DNA of 40,945 nt from Dehalococcoidia bacterium (GTDB lineage: Bacteria > Chloroflexota > Dehalococcoidia > GIF9 > UBA5629), in NCBI GenBank assembly GCA_016927965.1, contig JAFGLP010000149.1, forward strand, positions 1 through 40,945. Direction: 5' to 3'. The translations under genes and the position numbers were made by a program. Positions 32,791 to 39,242 of this stretch are shown here, piece by piece. How positions within the stretch are numbered: position 1 is the first letter of the stretch; every line of letters begins with the position of its first letter. Below the pieces are notes generated by a model. That model saw only the letters and a list, made by a program, of their open reading frames with translations. It was not told the origin of the DNA and did no database searches.

Positions 32791-33873
32791 CTATGTGGTA
32801 GCCGTATGATCGAAAAATTTCCTCTTAAAATATAATGACACGTTGACCAGCCCAATCATTACGGGCACCTCGACCAGCGGGCCGATAACGGCCGTAAATG
32901 CCTGCCCCGATCCTATACCAAAGACCGCCACGGCGACAGCTATAGCAAGTTCGAAGTTGTTGCTGGCAGCCGTAAAAGCAATGGTAGCTGTCTTCGGATA
33001 GCTGGCGCCTATCTTCTTTCCCATGTAGAAAGAGACCAGGAACATCACTACAAAGTAGATCAGCAACGGCAGTCCAATGCGCAAAATATCCAGCGGAAGC
33101 TGGACAATGATCTGACCTTTCAAAGAAAACATCACGACAATGGTAAAAAGCAATGCGACCAAAGTAATTGGGCTTATCTTCGGGATAAATTGGGTATCGT
33201 ACCACTCCAGCCCCCTGGCTTTTACAAGAACAAACCTGGTGATCATACCAGCGAAGAAGGGAATGCCCAGGTAGATGAGAACACTCTGCGCAATCTGCCA
33301 GATAGTTATATTTACAGCCACCCCTTTCAGGCCAAATAGGCCGGGTAACACCGTGATGAAAACATAGGCATACACAGAATAAAAAAATATCTGAAAAATG
33401 GAGTTAAATGCTACCAACCCCGCCGCGTATTGGTTATCGCCCCTACAAAGCTCGTTCCAGACGATGACCATGGCTATGCAGCGCGCCAACCCGATCATAA
33501 TAAGTCCTACCATATAGTCAGGAAAGCCGTTCAAAAATAATATGGCCAGCAGGAACATTAAGATTGGGCCGATCACCCAGTTCTGTATCAGGGACATGCC
33601 AAGTATTTTCCAGTCACGGAAAACCAGTGGCAGTTCCTCATACTTGACCTTGGCCAGAGGCGGGTACATCATCAGGATAAGGCCCGCGGCAATGGGAATG
33701 GATGTAGTCCCAACCTGAAAGAGCGTTATGCAATCGGCAACTCCAGATATAAAGTAGCCCAACCCTACACCAAGGGCCATTGCCAGGAAAATCCATAGCG
33801 TCAGGAAGCGATCGAGAACGGACAACCTCGGAGTGTTTTTTTCAGGAGAGCAGGTCATTTCATTCGCTTTCAT
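32791..33873 (-). CDS. arsenite efflux permease, ACR3 family
   Basis: A 360-residue, ten-helix transporter that expels As(III) from the cell. The ACR3 hallmarks are present: [19 protein letters not shown] with the essential Cys132, and [19 protein letters not shown] with conserved Glu308. Length is normal. The N-terminus has a short hydrophilic extension. ATG 33873 has no good ribosome binding site of its own, but a 25-codon frame ends one base before it (TAATATG), suggesting translational coupling. It sits between arsG-like copy 2 and arsP-like. It is the strongest single marker that this island handles arsenic. Confidence 0.95.
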   Translation of the reverse strand: MKANEMTCSPEKNTPRLSVLDRFLTLWIFLAMALGVGLGYFISGVADCITLFQVGTTSIPIAAGLILMMYPPLAKVKYEELPLVFRDWKILGMSLIQNWVIGPILMFLLAILFLNGFPDYMVGLIMIGLARCIAMVIVWNELCRGDNQYAAGLVAFNSIFQIFFYSVYAYVFITVLPGLFGLKGVAVNITIWQIAQSVLIYLGIPFFAGMITRFVLVKARGLEWYDTQFIPKISPITLVALLFTIVVMFSLKGQIIVQLPLDILRIGLPLLIYFVVMFLVSFYMGKKIGASYPKTATIAFTAASNNFELAIAVAVAVFGIGSGQAFTAVIGPLVEVPVMIGLVNVSLYFKRKFFDHTATT

Positions 33874-33874
33874 A

Positions 33875-33952
33875 TTAGATCAAATCATCCATGTTCAATT
33901 CTTTCAGCAGGTTACTTAACCGGGACTTGACCTCGTCCCTTATTACTCTCAT
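33875..33952 (-). CDS. possible 25-residue ORF coupled to acr3
   Basis: A short frame from ATG 33952 to TAA 33875, one base before the acr3 start. The product is a charged, likely amphipathic helix (begins [12 protein letters not shown], ends NMDDLI). It has no clear ribosome binding site and no recognised family. It may be a leader that couples translation to acr3, a decayed gene end, or chance. Confidence 0.25.
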   Translation of the reverse strand: MRVIRDEVKSRLSNLLKELNMDDLI

Positions 33953-34022
33953 CTGTTACTTTGACTTGCCATTAGGATCGGATCACCCCCAATCCTCCGA
34001 AGGTACAAAAATAGGATTTTGT

Positions 34023-34739
34023 TCATATACTGGGCCCCATTTGATAAAGATTCAAGGAAAGTCCTATATAGAAAGAGCCTATGGCGATAAAGAGAATTGC
34101 TACAGCCATCCTGATATGATGTTCAGCCCTGGAAATAGAATTGATCCATCTGGCCGCTCCTGCAATGCCCAGCGATAAAAGCGTGCCGAAAACCAGCACG
34201 GGGAGACCTGTCCCCAGGGCAAACGCTGCCGGCAAGCCCACTCCTCCCGACGTGCGCAGTGCTATCGGAATTAACACACCAAAAAACAGCACAGCAGTGT
34301 AAGGGCAAAAAGCCAGAGCCAGCACCATTCCCAGAGGCAAAGCCCCGACCATCCCCTTATCCGCTAATTTCCCTGCCAGCTCAGCCAGCTTCCCCCCATG
34401 CTCACCAAAAGAAATCCTGTCCAGAAACAGCATGATTGTACCGACCAGTATTAATATCGGGCCGATAGCTATTTCACCGAACTCCTGCACGAAATTGGCA
34501 GAGAGCGGTATGCTGAGGCCAGCATAAATAATCAGCATACCCAGCACAGTAAAAGTAATCATCCTGCCCAGCGTATAGAGCGCACCGGCGGTCACGGCGA
34601 AGCGGCGTTTCGATAAATTACGGCTGATATAGGCCAGTGCCGCCAGGTTGGTAGCCAGCGTACAGGGTCCAATCGACGCCATTAAACCGAGCGTAAAGGC
34701 GGATACTATATGCATATTCAATATATTGGATAAATCCAC
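34023..34739 (-). CDS. ArsG-like membrane transporter, DsbD/CcdA superfamily (copy 2)
   Basis: A 238-residue, six-helix protein closely similar to the product of 29582-30301. Both share LGLMA(S/T)IGPCT(L/M)ATN(L/I)AALAY, LYTLGRM, the LALAFCPY cysteine site and a GTGLPVL block near the end. It starts at GTG 34739, overlapping the stop of the arsF-like gene by one base (TAGTG). The repeated coupling implies that the two proteins work together in fixed ratio. ArsG-type export of aromatic arsenicals is the best family-based guess; thiol-disulfide transfer across the membrane to the lipoprotein is the alternative. Confidence 0.8.
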   Translation of the reverse strand: MDLSNILNMHIVSAFTLGLMASIGPCTLATNLAALAYISRNLSKRRFAVTAGALYTLGRMITFTVLGMLIIYAGLSIPLSANFVQEFGEIAIGPILILVGTIMLFLDRISFGEHGGKLAELAGKLADKGMVGALPLGMVLALAFCPYTAVLFFGVLIPIALRTSGGVGLPAAFALGTGLPVLVFGTLLSLGIAGAARWINSISRAEHHIRMAVAILFIAIGSFYIGLSLNLYQMGPSI

Positions 34740-35212
34740 TATGCACCCTCAACGCCCAGGATCTCTACTATCTTGTTGCGTATAAATTGAACAAGCTTAT
34801 CCCGGTTATCATCTCCTGTCATGTTCCAGATCTCGCTGACAGGATAAACCTTTTCGTTATTGCCCCTGACCTCCTTTATAAAGAGAGTGAACAGCATGGC
34901 ATCGTATTCTTTAACCAAAGCCGCATTGCCCGGGTCATCCGACACAATCGCAGTCAGCTTGACCTTCCCACCGGTCACTTCTTCTTTGAAATAGGTATCC
35001 ACGGCATATTTGATATTTTCTTCAACAACTGACATGCAATGACAGGCTTCCTCAGTATGAAAATAGACAAGTTCAACTCTGTCCGCCCCGGATGCCGGCC
35101 CCGTATCATCAATCACATTCTTTTCAATAGCAGGGATAGTATCACCGCATCCTGTTAGGAATGGAACCGTCAGCAGTAACAGACCGGCTGTTAATATCAA
35201 TGTAATGCGCAT
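34739..35212 (-). CDS. ArsF-like lipoprotein with CxC motif (copy 2)
   Basis: A 157-residue lipoprotein: lipobox LTGC with Cys22, a short linker, then a thioredoxin-like domain beginning RVELVYFHTEEACHCMSVVEENI with Cys57 and Cys59. Compared with copy 1, the linker is about 30 residues shorter and the motif is CHC instead of CVTCLC, so the redox or metal site differs. The rest aligns well (YFK/YFT, FIKEVRG/FINTITG, then an IWNMT/IWYWN block). It lies 68 bases downstream of arsR and overlaps its ArsG-like partner. It is the first structural gene of the arsR operon. Confidence 0.75.
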   Translation of the reverse strand: MRITLILTAGLLLLTVPFLTGCGDTIPAIEKNVIDDTGPASGADRVELVYFHTEEACHCMSVVEENIKYAVDTYFKEEVTGGKVKLTAIVSDDPGNAALVKEYDAMLFTLFIKEVRGNNEKVYPVSEIWNMTGDDNRDKLVQFIRNKIVEILGVEGA

Positions 35213-35280
35213 CTCTATCAGAGCATCTCCTTATTTAAAATCATCCGGCACTTCATAATTCGATTATTCTTATACACTTA

Positions 35281-35667
35281 TTAATCCTTATCAGGAGAAG
35301 CCCCGGCCATACATTTTGCCGCCGGCAAACATTCAGGAAGGATGCGTTCTGCTGCCGCCAGTTTCTTCAAATCTTCCCGGGCCACCCCGTTATCTTTCAA
35401 GCATTTATGTACCTCATTTACCAGACCGGCCTCGTATTCCCCCATCTCTTCCCAATCTATGGAATAGAGAGCAAACAGTCCCTGCCGCCGCATTTTAAGC
35501 AACCCTGCGTTATGCATGGCCGCAAGGTGATGAGAGACCCGCGGCTGAGAGATACCCAGTACCTGTATAATCTCACACACGCAGCATTCCCTCTCAAATA
35601 ACATATTAAGTATCCTCAGCCTCGTTTCATCCGATAGTGATTTCAGTATTTTCACCAGTTCTCTCAT
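35281..35667 (-). CDS. arsR: ArsR family arsenic-responsive repressor
   Basis: A 128-residue winged-helix repressor. The metalloid-sensing segment is ECCVCEI with Cys28, Cys29 and Cys31, at the start of the recognition helix-turn-helix region (QVLGISQPRVSHHLAAMHNAGLLKMRR), as in ELCVCDL-type arsenite sensors. Two further cysteines lie near the C-terminus. Binding of As(III) would release it from DNA. ATG 35667 follows AAAGGG by seven bases. It is the promoter-proximal gene of the arsenic island, and a large inverted repeat covers its promoter (35688-35721), pointing to autoregulation. Confidence 0.92.
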   Translation of the reverse strand: MRELVKILKSLSDETRLRILNMLFERECCVCEIIQVLGISQPRVSHHLAAMHNAGLLKMRRQGLFALYSIDWEEMGEYEAGLVNEVHKCLKDNGVAREDLKKLAAAERILPECLPAAKCMAGASPDKD

Positions 35668-35687
35668 ATCTTAACCCTTTAATAATT

Positions 35688-35721
35688 AATAACTATATAA
35701 TAATATTGTTATATAGTTATT
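35688..35721. promoter_or_regulatory. 13+13 bp inverted repeat, candidate ArsR operator
   Basis: AATAACTATATAA (35688-35700) and its exact complement TTATATAGTTATT (35709-35721) flank an 8-base spacer, ending 21 bases upstream of the arsR start. TATA-rich -10-like sequence lies within it on the minus strand. Position and symmetry fit an operator that blocks the arsR-arsFG-acr3 promoter. Confidence 0.6.
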
Positions 35722-35787
35722 TAAATGATAATCTGCCGAACAATCTGTGTCAACACAAACCATATAAGCAATCCTGAGTTCACACCA

Positions 35788-35816
35788 TTGACATCCTTTA
35801 TCTAAAATCTTATATT
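35788..35816 (+). promoter_or_regulatory. consensus promoter of the MarR/Fe-S operon
   Basis: Perfect TTGACA (35788-35793) and TATATT (35811-35816) with 17 bp between. The expected start site is near 35823. Confidence 0.7.
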
Positions 35817-35824
35817 GTATACAA
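35815..35824. promoter_or_regulatory. TTGTATACAA palindrome, candidate MarR operator
   Basis: A perfect 10-bp palindrome overlapping the end of the -10 box and the predicted start site, 27 bases upstream of the marR start. TTGTATACAA-like cores are known for OhrR/MgrA-type MarR regulators. Autorepression is inferred. Confidence 0.45.
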
Positions 35825-35851
35825 ATATTTTGTGTAAAAAGTATTTTAAAA

Positions 35852-36277
35852 ATGACATACGATGCAAGAGAACATATCTGTTTTAATATAGGCCGTGTCA
35901 TGCGCAAGATCTATGAGCATTACGAGTCCCGCCTGTCGCCGTTCGGCCTGACCACTCCACAGTTCATGGTCTTCGGCGCCCTGTGGTCAGGGGACGGCAT
36001 CACCATAGGTGAACTGGGAGAGAGGGTGGCGCTGGACGGCTCCACCATCACCGGCATTCTCGACAGGATGGAAAAAAACGGCTACGTTGTACGCAGGCCC
36101 AATTCGGAAGACAGGCGCTCGGCGCTGGTCTACCTGACGGACAAGGCCAAACAGGTCGGACCTCAGATCAATAAGTTTGCAGATGAGCTGGATGCCGCCC
36201 TGCGCAAGAACTTCTCACCCCATGATATGGCAGTCTTCGAACGAGTCCTGCGTGAGCTTGGCGAAACACAGGCATAG
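35852..36277 (+). CDS. MarR family transcriptional regulator
   Basis: A 141-residue MarR protein with the complete winged-helix core: LTTPQFMVFGALWSGDGITIGELGERV, recognition helix around GSTITGILDRMEKNGYV, and the wing VRRPNSEDRRSALVYLTDKA. Start ATG 35852 is not preceded by a Shine-Dalgarno sequence, so translation may depend on the AT-rich leader. It is divergent from arsR with a shared 184-base regulatory gap, and is followed 34 bases later by the Fe-S protein gene. It therefore probably controls that gene and itself. It contains Cys10 near the N-terminus (EHICFNIGR), a position compatible with, but not proof of, thiol sensing. Confidence 0.9.
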   Translation: MTYDAREHICFNIGRVMRKIYEHYESRLSPFGLTTPQFMVFGALWSGDGITIGELGERVALDGSTITGILDRMEKNGYVVRRPNSEDRRSALVYLTDKAKQVGPQINKFADELDAALRKNFSPHDMAVFERVLRELGETQA

Positions 36278-36311
36278 TAACACGGGTTGCCCAGATATAA
36301 TGGAGGTTGTT

Positions 36312-37490
36312 ATGAGTGAAAATTTACCCCTATTAGACGCAAAAAAAAAGCTCATATATCAAAACTTCATTACGTGGCTGGAAAATAGCTGGTACGGTGC
36401 TCCAGCTTCAGAAATACTTCTTCCCCTTATTGCTTTGAAGTACACTCCCGAGGAAGCTGAACTATTGACCGGGATACCCTTCTCCCCAAAAAGCATCGAT
36501 ACCCTTGCCGAATTAAAAAAAATGGATAAATCTAAACTTGAAAAAAAGTTAGACGAGCTTACTTTGAAAGGGCTTGTTTATCATTTTAAGCGTGATGGAA
36601 TTAACTTTTATAATGCGAACGATATCTTCATGGTAATGAGGACTTCCGGGTGGCCGGGCAAAAAGGAGGAGGCTAATAAAAACTTCGCTAGATTGGCTGA
36701 TAATTATTTCCCGGACTTCATGAAGCCCTGGGAGGCTGTATCAGAAAAGGGTCTGCGCGTATTACCCATAAATGCCGTAATCGAAGACAATCATACTGTA
36801 TTACCTTATGAAGAGATAAAGAGTATTCTAAATTCATACACATTCTTTTGTGTTACTCATTGTCCCTGCCGTATGAAAAAAAACCTGACTACCGAAAAGG
36901 CCGATCCTTATCCCACGGAAGTATGCCTGCATTTCGACCGTCTTGGACACTATATCGTAGATAGCGGTTTAGGCAGGGAAATATCCCGCCAGGAAACTGC
37001 GGAAATACTCCAGAAATGCGCTGATCTGGGTCTGGTACATGCAATCTCTAATCAGCAGGAAGCGCCTGATACTATCTGTAATTGCTGCAACTGCTGCTGC
37101 ATGTGGTTTGAGTCTGTTAAGAGACTCAAGCATGCCAATGGCTTTGTGCCTTCTAATTTTCACGTCAGTGTATCCGCAACTACCTGTACCGGCTGCGGGC
37201 TTTGCGTAAAACGTTGTCCGATGGAAGCATTGAAACTCAAGGAAATGCCAGAATATACCGGGAGAAAAATCACAATAATTAATAAAAACGGAAAACAGCA
37301 AGAATTAACCAATAAAACCGGTAAAATATCCGAGGTGGACAATAATCTTTGTATTGGTTGCGGTGTATGCGCATACAAATGTCCATCCAAATCACTGAAA
37401 TTAATCAGGAATACTACGGAGCACCATCCACCCAGGACAGGGCGTGACTGGGTAGTGCAATTCATGACAGAGACCAGATCAATACGTTAA
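36312..37490 (+). CDS. cysteine-rich 4Fe-4S protein with N-terminal helical region
   Basis: A 392-residue cytosolic protein. Residues 1-110 are helical, with a winged-helix-like stretch (SKLEKKLDELTLKGLVYHFKRD). The middle has CVTHCPC (180-186), Cys205 and the unusual cluster CNCCNCCC (256-263). The end has two classic [4Fe-4S] motifs, CTGCGLCVKRCP (292-303) and CIGCGVCAYKCP (347-358). It should carry several iron-sulfur clusters and act as an electron-transfer or redox-sensing protein; no partner enzyme is adjacent. ATG 36312 follows TGGAGG by five bases, and the longer frame reaching back into marR is rejected. It is co-transcribed with the MarR gene. Confidence 0.85.
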   Translation: MSENLPLLDAKKKLIYQNFITWLENSWYGAPASEILLPLIALKYTPEEAELLTGIPFSPKSIDTLAELKKMDKSKLEKKLDELTLKGLVYHFKRDGINFYNANDIFMVMRTSGWPGKKEEANKNFARLADNYFPDFMKPWEAVSEKGLRVLPINAVIEDNHTVLPYEEIKSILNSYTFFCVTHCPCRMKKNLTTEKADPYPTEVCLHFDRLGHYIVDSGLGREISRQETAEILQKCADLGLVHAISNQQEAPDTICNCCNCCCMWFESVKRLKHANGFVPSNFHVSVSATTCTGCGLCVKRCPMEALKLKEMPEYTGRKITIINKNGKQQELTNKTGKISEVDNNLCIGCGVCAYKCPSKSLKLIRNTTEHHPPRTGRDWVVQFMTETRSIR

Positions 37491-37554
37491 AAAATAGTGC
37501 TGGTTACTTTCAACGGACACTACCCGGTCTCACCGGAACGACAAATACAAATCT

Positions 37555-37584
37555 TTGACATGCCGTAATTTTTCATGCTATAAT
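37555..37584 (+). promoter_or_regulatory. consensus extended promoter
   Basis: TTGACA (37555-37560), 18-bp spacer, TGC then TATAAT (37579-37584): every consensus element including extended -10. The start site is expected near 37591, only about 20 bases before a terminator hairpin. Confidence 0.75.
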
Positions 37585-37610
37585 TATATATACAGTGGAA
37601 TTTATCGATG

Positions 37611-37633
37611 CCTCCGGAAGCGGAGGTTTTTTT
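37611..37633 (+). terminator. short strong terminator or attenuator
   Basis: CCTCCG (37611-37616), GAAG tetraloop, CGGAGG (37621-37626), then seven T. It lies right behind the consensus promoter, so most transcripts from that promoter would be about 40 bases long unless read through to the lipoprotein gene at 37743. Confidence 0.8.
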
Positions 37634-37648
37634 GTTGCTTTTTTCATG

Positions 37649-37687
37649 ATCCTGGCATATTCCTGCGGCAATTTGCCAGGATATAAT
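37649..37687 (+). promoter_or_regulatory. inverted repeat plus second -10 upstream of the propeller lipoprotein
   Basis: ATCCTGGCA (37649-37657) and TGCCAGGAT (37674-37682) form a perfect 9-bp inverted repeat with 16-base spacing, abutting TATAAT (37682-37687). It could be an operator over a weak second promoter, or a second leader hairpin. Confidence 0.45.
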
Positions 37688-37742
37688 GCTGCCTTTATAC
37701 TGTCCAGAGCAAATTATTCTCATCAGCAGAGGTGATACTGTA

Positions 37743-38765
37743 ATGTCTAAATTTATGCGTCCCCTTAATATTATTCTTGCGTGTTTCATTGTGCTTATAT
37801 TCATGCTGACAATTTCCTGCGCAGGCCCCACTGTAGATTACAAGCCATCCGGGCTGACCAGCCTGCTGGCCTTCTCCTCCGACCGTTATGATACAGTCCA
37901 TATATATACCATTAAGCCTGACGGCACAGAGCTTTCCTCTACTTCCAATGACAATACGACACTCGACGGATCACCTATGTGGTCTCCCGATGGCAGCAGA
38001 ATTACTTTCAACTCCACCCTTTCCGGCGATTTCGAGATATGGTCCATGAACGCCGACGGCAGCGACCGCCACCAGTTGACCGACAGGATAGGGATAGATA
38101 CCGTACCGAGATATTCACCGGACGGGACCAGAGTTGTTTTCGTCGGCGAGGTTAAAGGTGAAGACACCAGACAAGAACACGAGCATGAAGAAGAAAAAGA
38201 GGGACTCGGCATGGGCCATACCCACACCCATGCGCCGCCTGCCTACGAAATCATGACCATCAATGCGGACGGCAGCAACATGCAAAGGCTCACCGATCAT
38301 GCCAAAACAGGCACCATCTGGAACAGCGTTCCCACCTGGTCTCCGGACAGTACCAAAATACTCTTCGGCACGGGCCGTGAAGGCGACGGAATAACTCCGG
38401 TTTTATACACCATGAACCCTGACGGCAGCAACCAGCAGAGGTTTGGCTTCCCCTTCCTGATAGAAGGGACCACGCCGGACTGGTCGCCCGTCACAAATAA
38501 AATCGCCTTCGTGAGGGGCAGCGCAGCCAAGGGAGATATCTGGGTGATGGATGCCGGCTCCCCCTTCCCCGGCCTGACAGCTAAAAAGATCACAGACAAC
38601 TACGACAACAACCGCAGCCCGGTCTGGTCGCCCGACGGCAAGCAGATCGCCTTCGTTTCTGATAACTACGGCAACGATGATATTTTCATCATGAATGCAG
38701 ACGGCAGCGATGTACGCCGCCTGACCTACAACGAGGCAACCGAACGCCATCCCACGTGGAGATAA
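37743..38765 (+). CDS. TolB-like beta-propeller lipoprotein with His-rich loop
   Basis: A 340-residue exported protein. The signal peptide ends at Cys26 (LTISC, lipobox-like). The mature part is a run of WD40-like/PD40 blades, each with W/YSPDG...I.F: SPDGSRITF (81-89), SPDGTRVVF, SPDSTKILF, SPVTNKIAF and SPDGKQIAF, alternating with MNADGS turns. It resembles the propeller of TolB but lacks the TolB N-terminal domain, so it is a surface binding scaffold, not TolB itself. Between blades two and three (about 141-163) is an insertion rich in His, Glu and Asp, ending GMGHTHTH. ATG 37743 follows AGAGGTG by eight bases; the longer frame from 37686 is rejected. Confidence 0.85.
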   Translation: MSKFMRPLNIILACFIVLIFMLTISCAGPTVDYKPSGLTSLLAFSSDRYDTVHIYTIKPDGTELSSTSNDNTTLDGSPMWSPDGSRITFNSTLSGDFEIWSMNADGSDRHQLTDRIGIDTVPRYSPDGTRVVFVGEVKGEDTRQEHEHEEEKEGLGMGHTHTHAPPAYEIMTINADGSNMQRLTDHAKTGTIWNSVPTWSPDSTKILFGTGREGDGITPVLYTMNPDGSNQQRFGFPFLIEGTTPDWSPVTNKIAFVRGSAAKGDIWVMDAGSPFPGLTAKKITDNYDNNRSPVWSPDGKQIAFVSDNYGNDDIFIMNADGSDVRRLTYNEATERHPTWR

Positions 38766-38783
38766 ATTCCAGACAATTTAATG

Positions 38784-38900
38784 AAACACCAAATACTAAA
38801 CTCTAAGCTCTAAACAAGCCCAAAATACAAAATATGTAAGCTTCGTATTTTGGGCTTGTTGTTTGTTTAGTATTTAGTGTTTATCACTTAGAGTTTCCCC
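38784..38900. repeat. long palindromic intergenic repeat
   Basis: The core is a perfect 16-bp inverted repeat (38813-38828 with 38845-38860; arm contains AAGCCCAAAATAC) around a 16-base loop. Further out, AAACACCAAATACTAAAC (38784-38801) pairs with 38865-38882 with one mismatch, and AAACTCTAAG (38798-38807) recurs inverted at about 38887-38896. The element fills the gap between the propeller lipoprotein and the DUF6504 promoter. It could also terminate transcription. A dispersed MITE- or REP-like repeat is likely. Confidence 0.65.
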
Positions 38901-38913
38901 TGCCTTCTATAAC

Positions 38914-38943
38914 TTGACATTAGTACATTTGTTCTATTATAAT
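38914..38943 (+). promoter_or_regulatory. consensus promoter of DUF6504-dnaE2 with embedded LexA-like box
   Basis: TTGACA (38914-38919) and TATAAT (38938-38943) with an 18-bp spacer. The spacer contains TAGTACATTTGTTCTA (38921-38936), a palindrome with 7-base arms and one mismatch. It matches the GAAC-N4-GTTC LexA box of Gram-positive type at seven of eight positions. A repressor there would block polymerase directly. Confidence 0.6.
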
Positions 38944-38974
38944 CCGGTCGCACCTTCGGAAAGGGGGGGGTGAG

Positions 38975-39223
38975 GTGTCAAGGTATATCAACGAGCCGAT
39001 AACCGTACATATCAGCAGGGAATTCAAGCCTACCGCCTTCATCTGGCGCAAACGCCTTTATCGGGTAATTGAGATACTCTCGTGGTGGCGCGAGCCGGCC
39101 GACTGGTGGAACGGAGAGCCCGTACGTATCCTCATGCGTGTAAGCGCCGAATGCAAAGGCCCGGGCATCTACGAGCTCTGCAAAAGCAGAGCGGACTGGT
39201 CCCTGCGTCGCCTGCTCGACTGA
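38975..39223 (+). CDS. DUF6504 family protein
   Basis: An 82-residue small basic protein starting at GTG 38975 behind a G-rich tract. The pattern SRYINEPITVHISREFKPTAF, then FIWRKRLYRVIEILSWWREP, a central WWNGEPVRILMRVSA and a final IYELCKSRADWSLRRLLD matches the DUF6504 family. In many bacteria this family is encoded next to DnaE2/ImuB translesion genes; this is remembered, not searched. It lies 19 bases upstream of the dnaE2-type gene on the same transcript. Its biochemical role is not known. Confidence 0.75.
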   Translation: MSRYINEPITVHISREFKPTAFIWRKRLYRVIEILSWWREPADWWNGEPVRILMRVSAECKGPGIYELCKSRADWSLRRLLD

Positions 39224-39242
39224 TATTTTTGAGGACCATGCC

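Noticed and set aside
36177..36311. N-terminal extension of the Fe-S protein into marR
   Set aside because: The extension overlaps 101 bases of marR in another frame, while TGGAGG sits correctly before ATG 36312.
37523..37537. CCGGT-CTC-ACCGG hairpin after the Fe-S protein gene
   Set aside because: Only five base pairs, a three-base loop and no T-run, so it is too weak to call a terminator.
37686..37742. N-terminal extension of the propeller lipoprotein
   Set aside because: It would place 19 polar residues before the signal peptide; ATG 37743 has a proper site and yields a normal lipoprotein signal.
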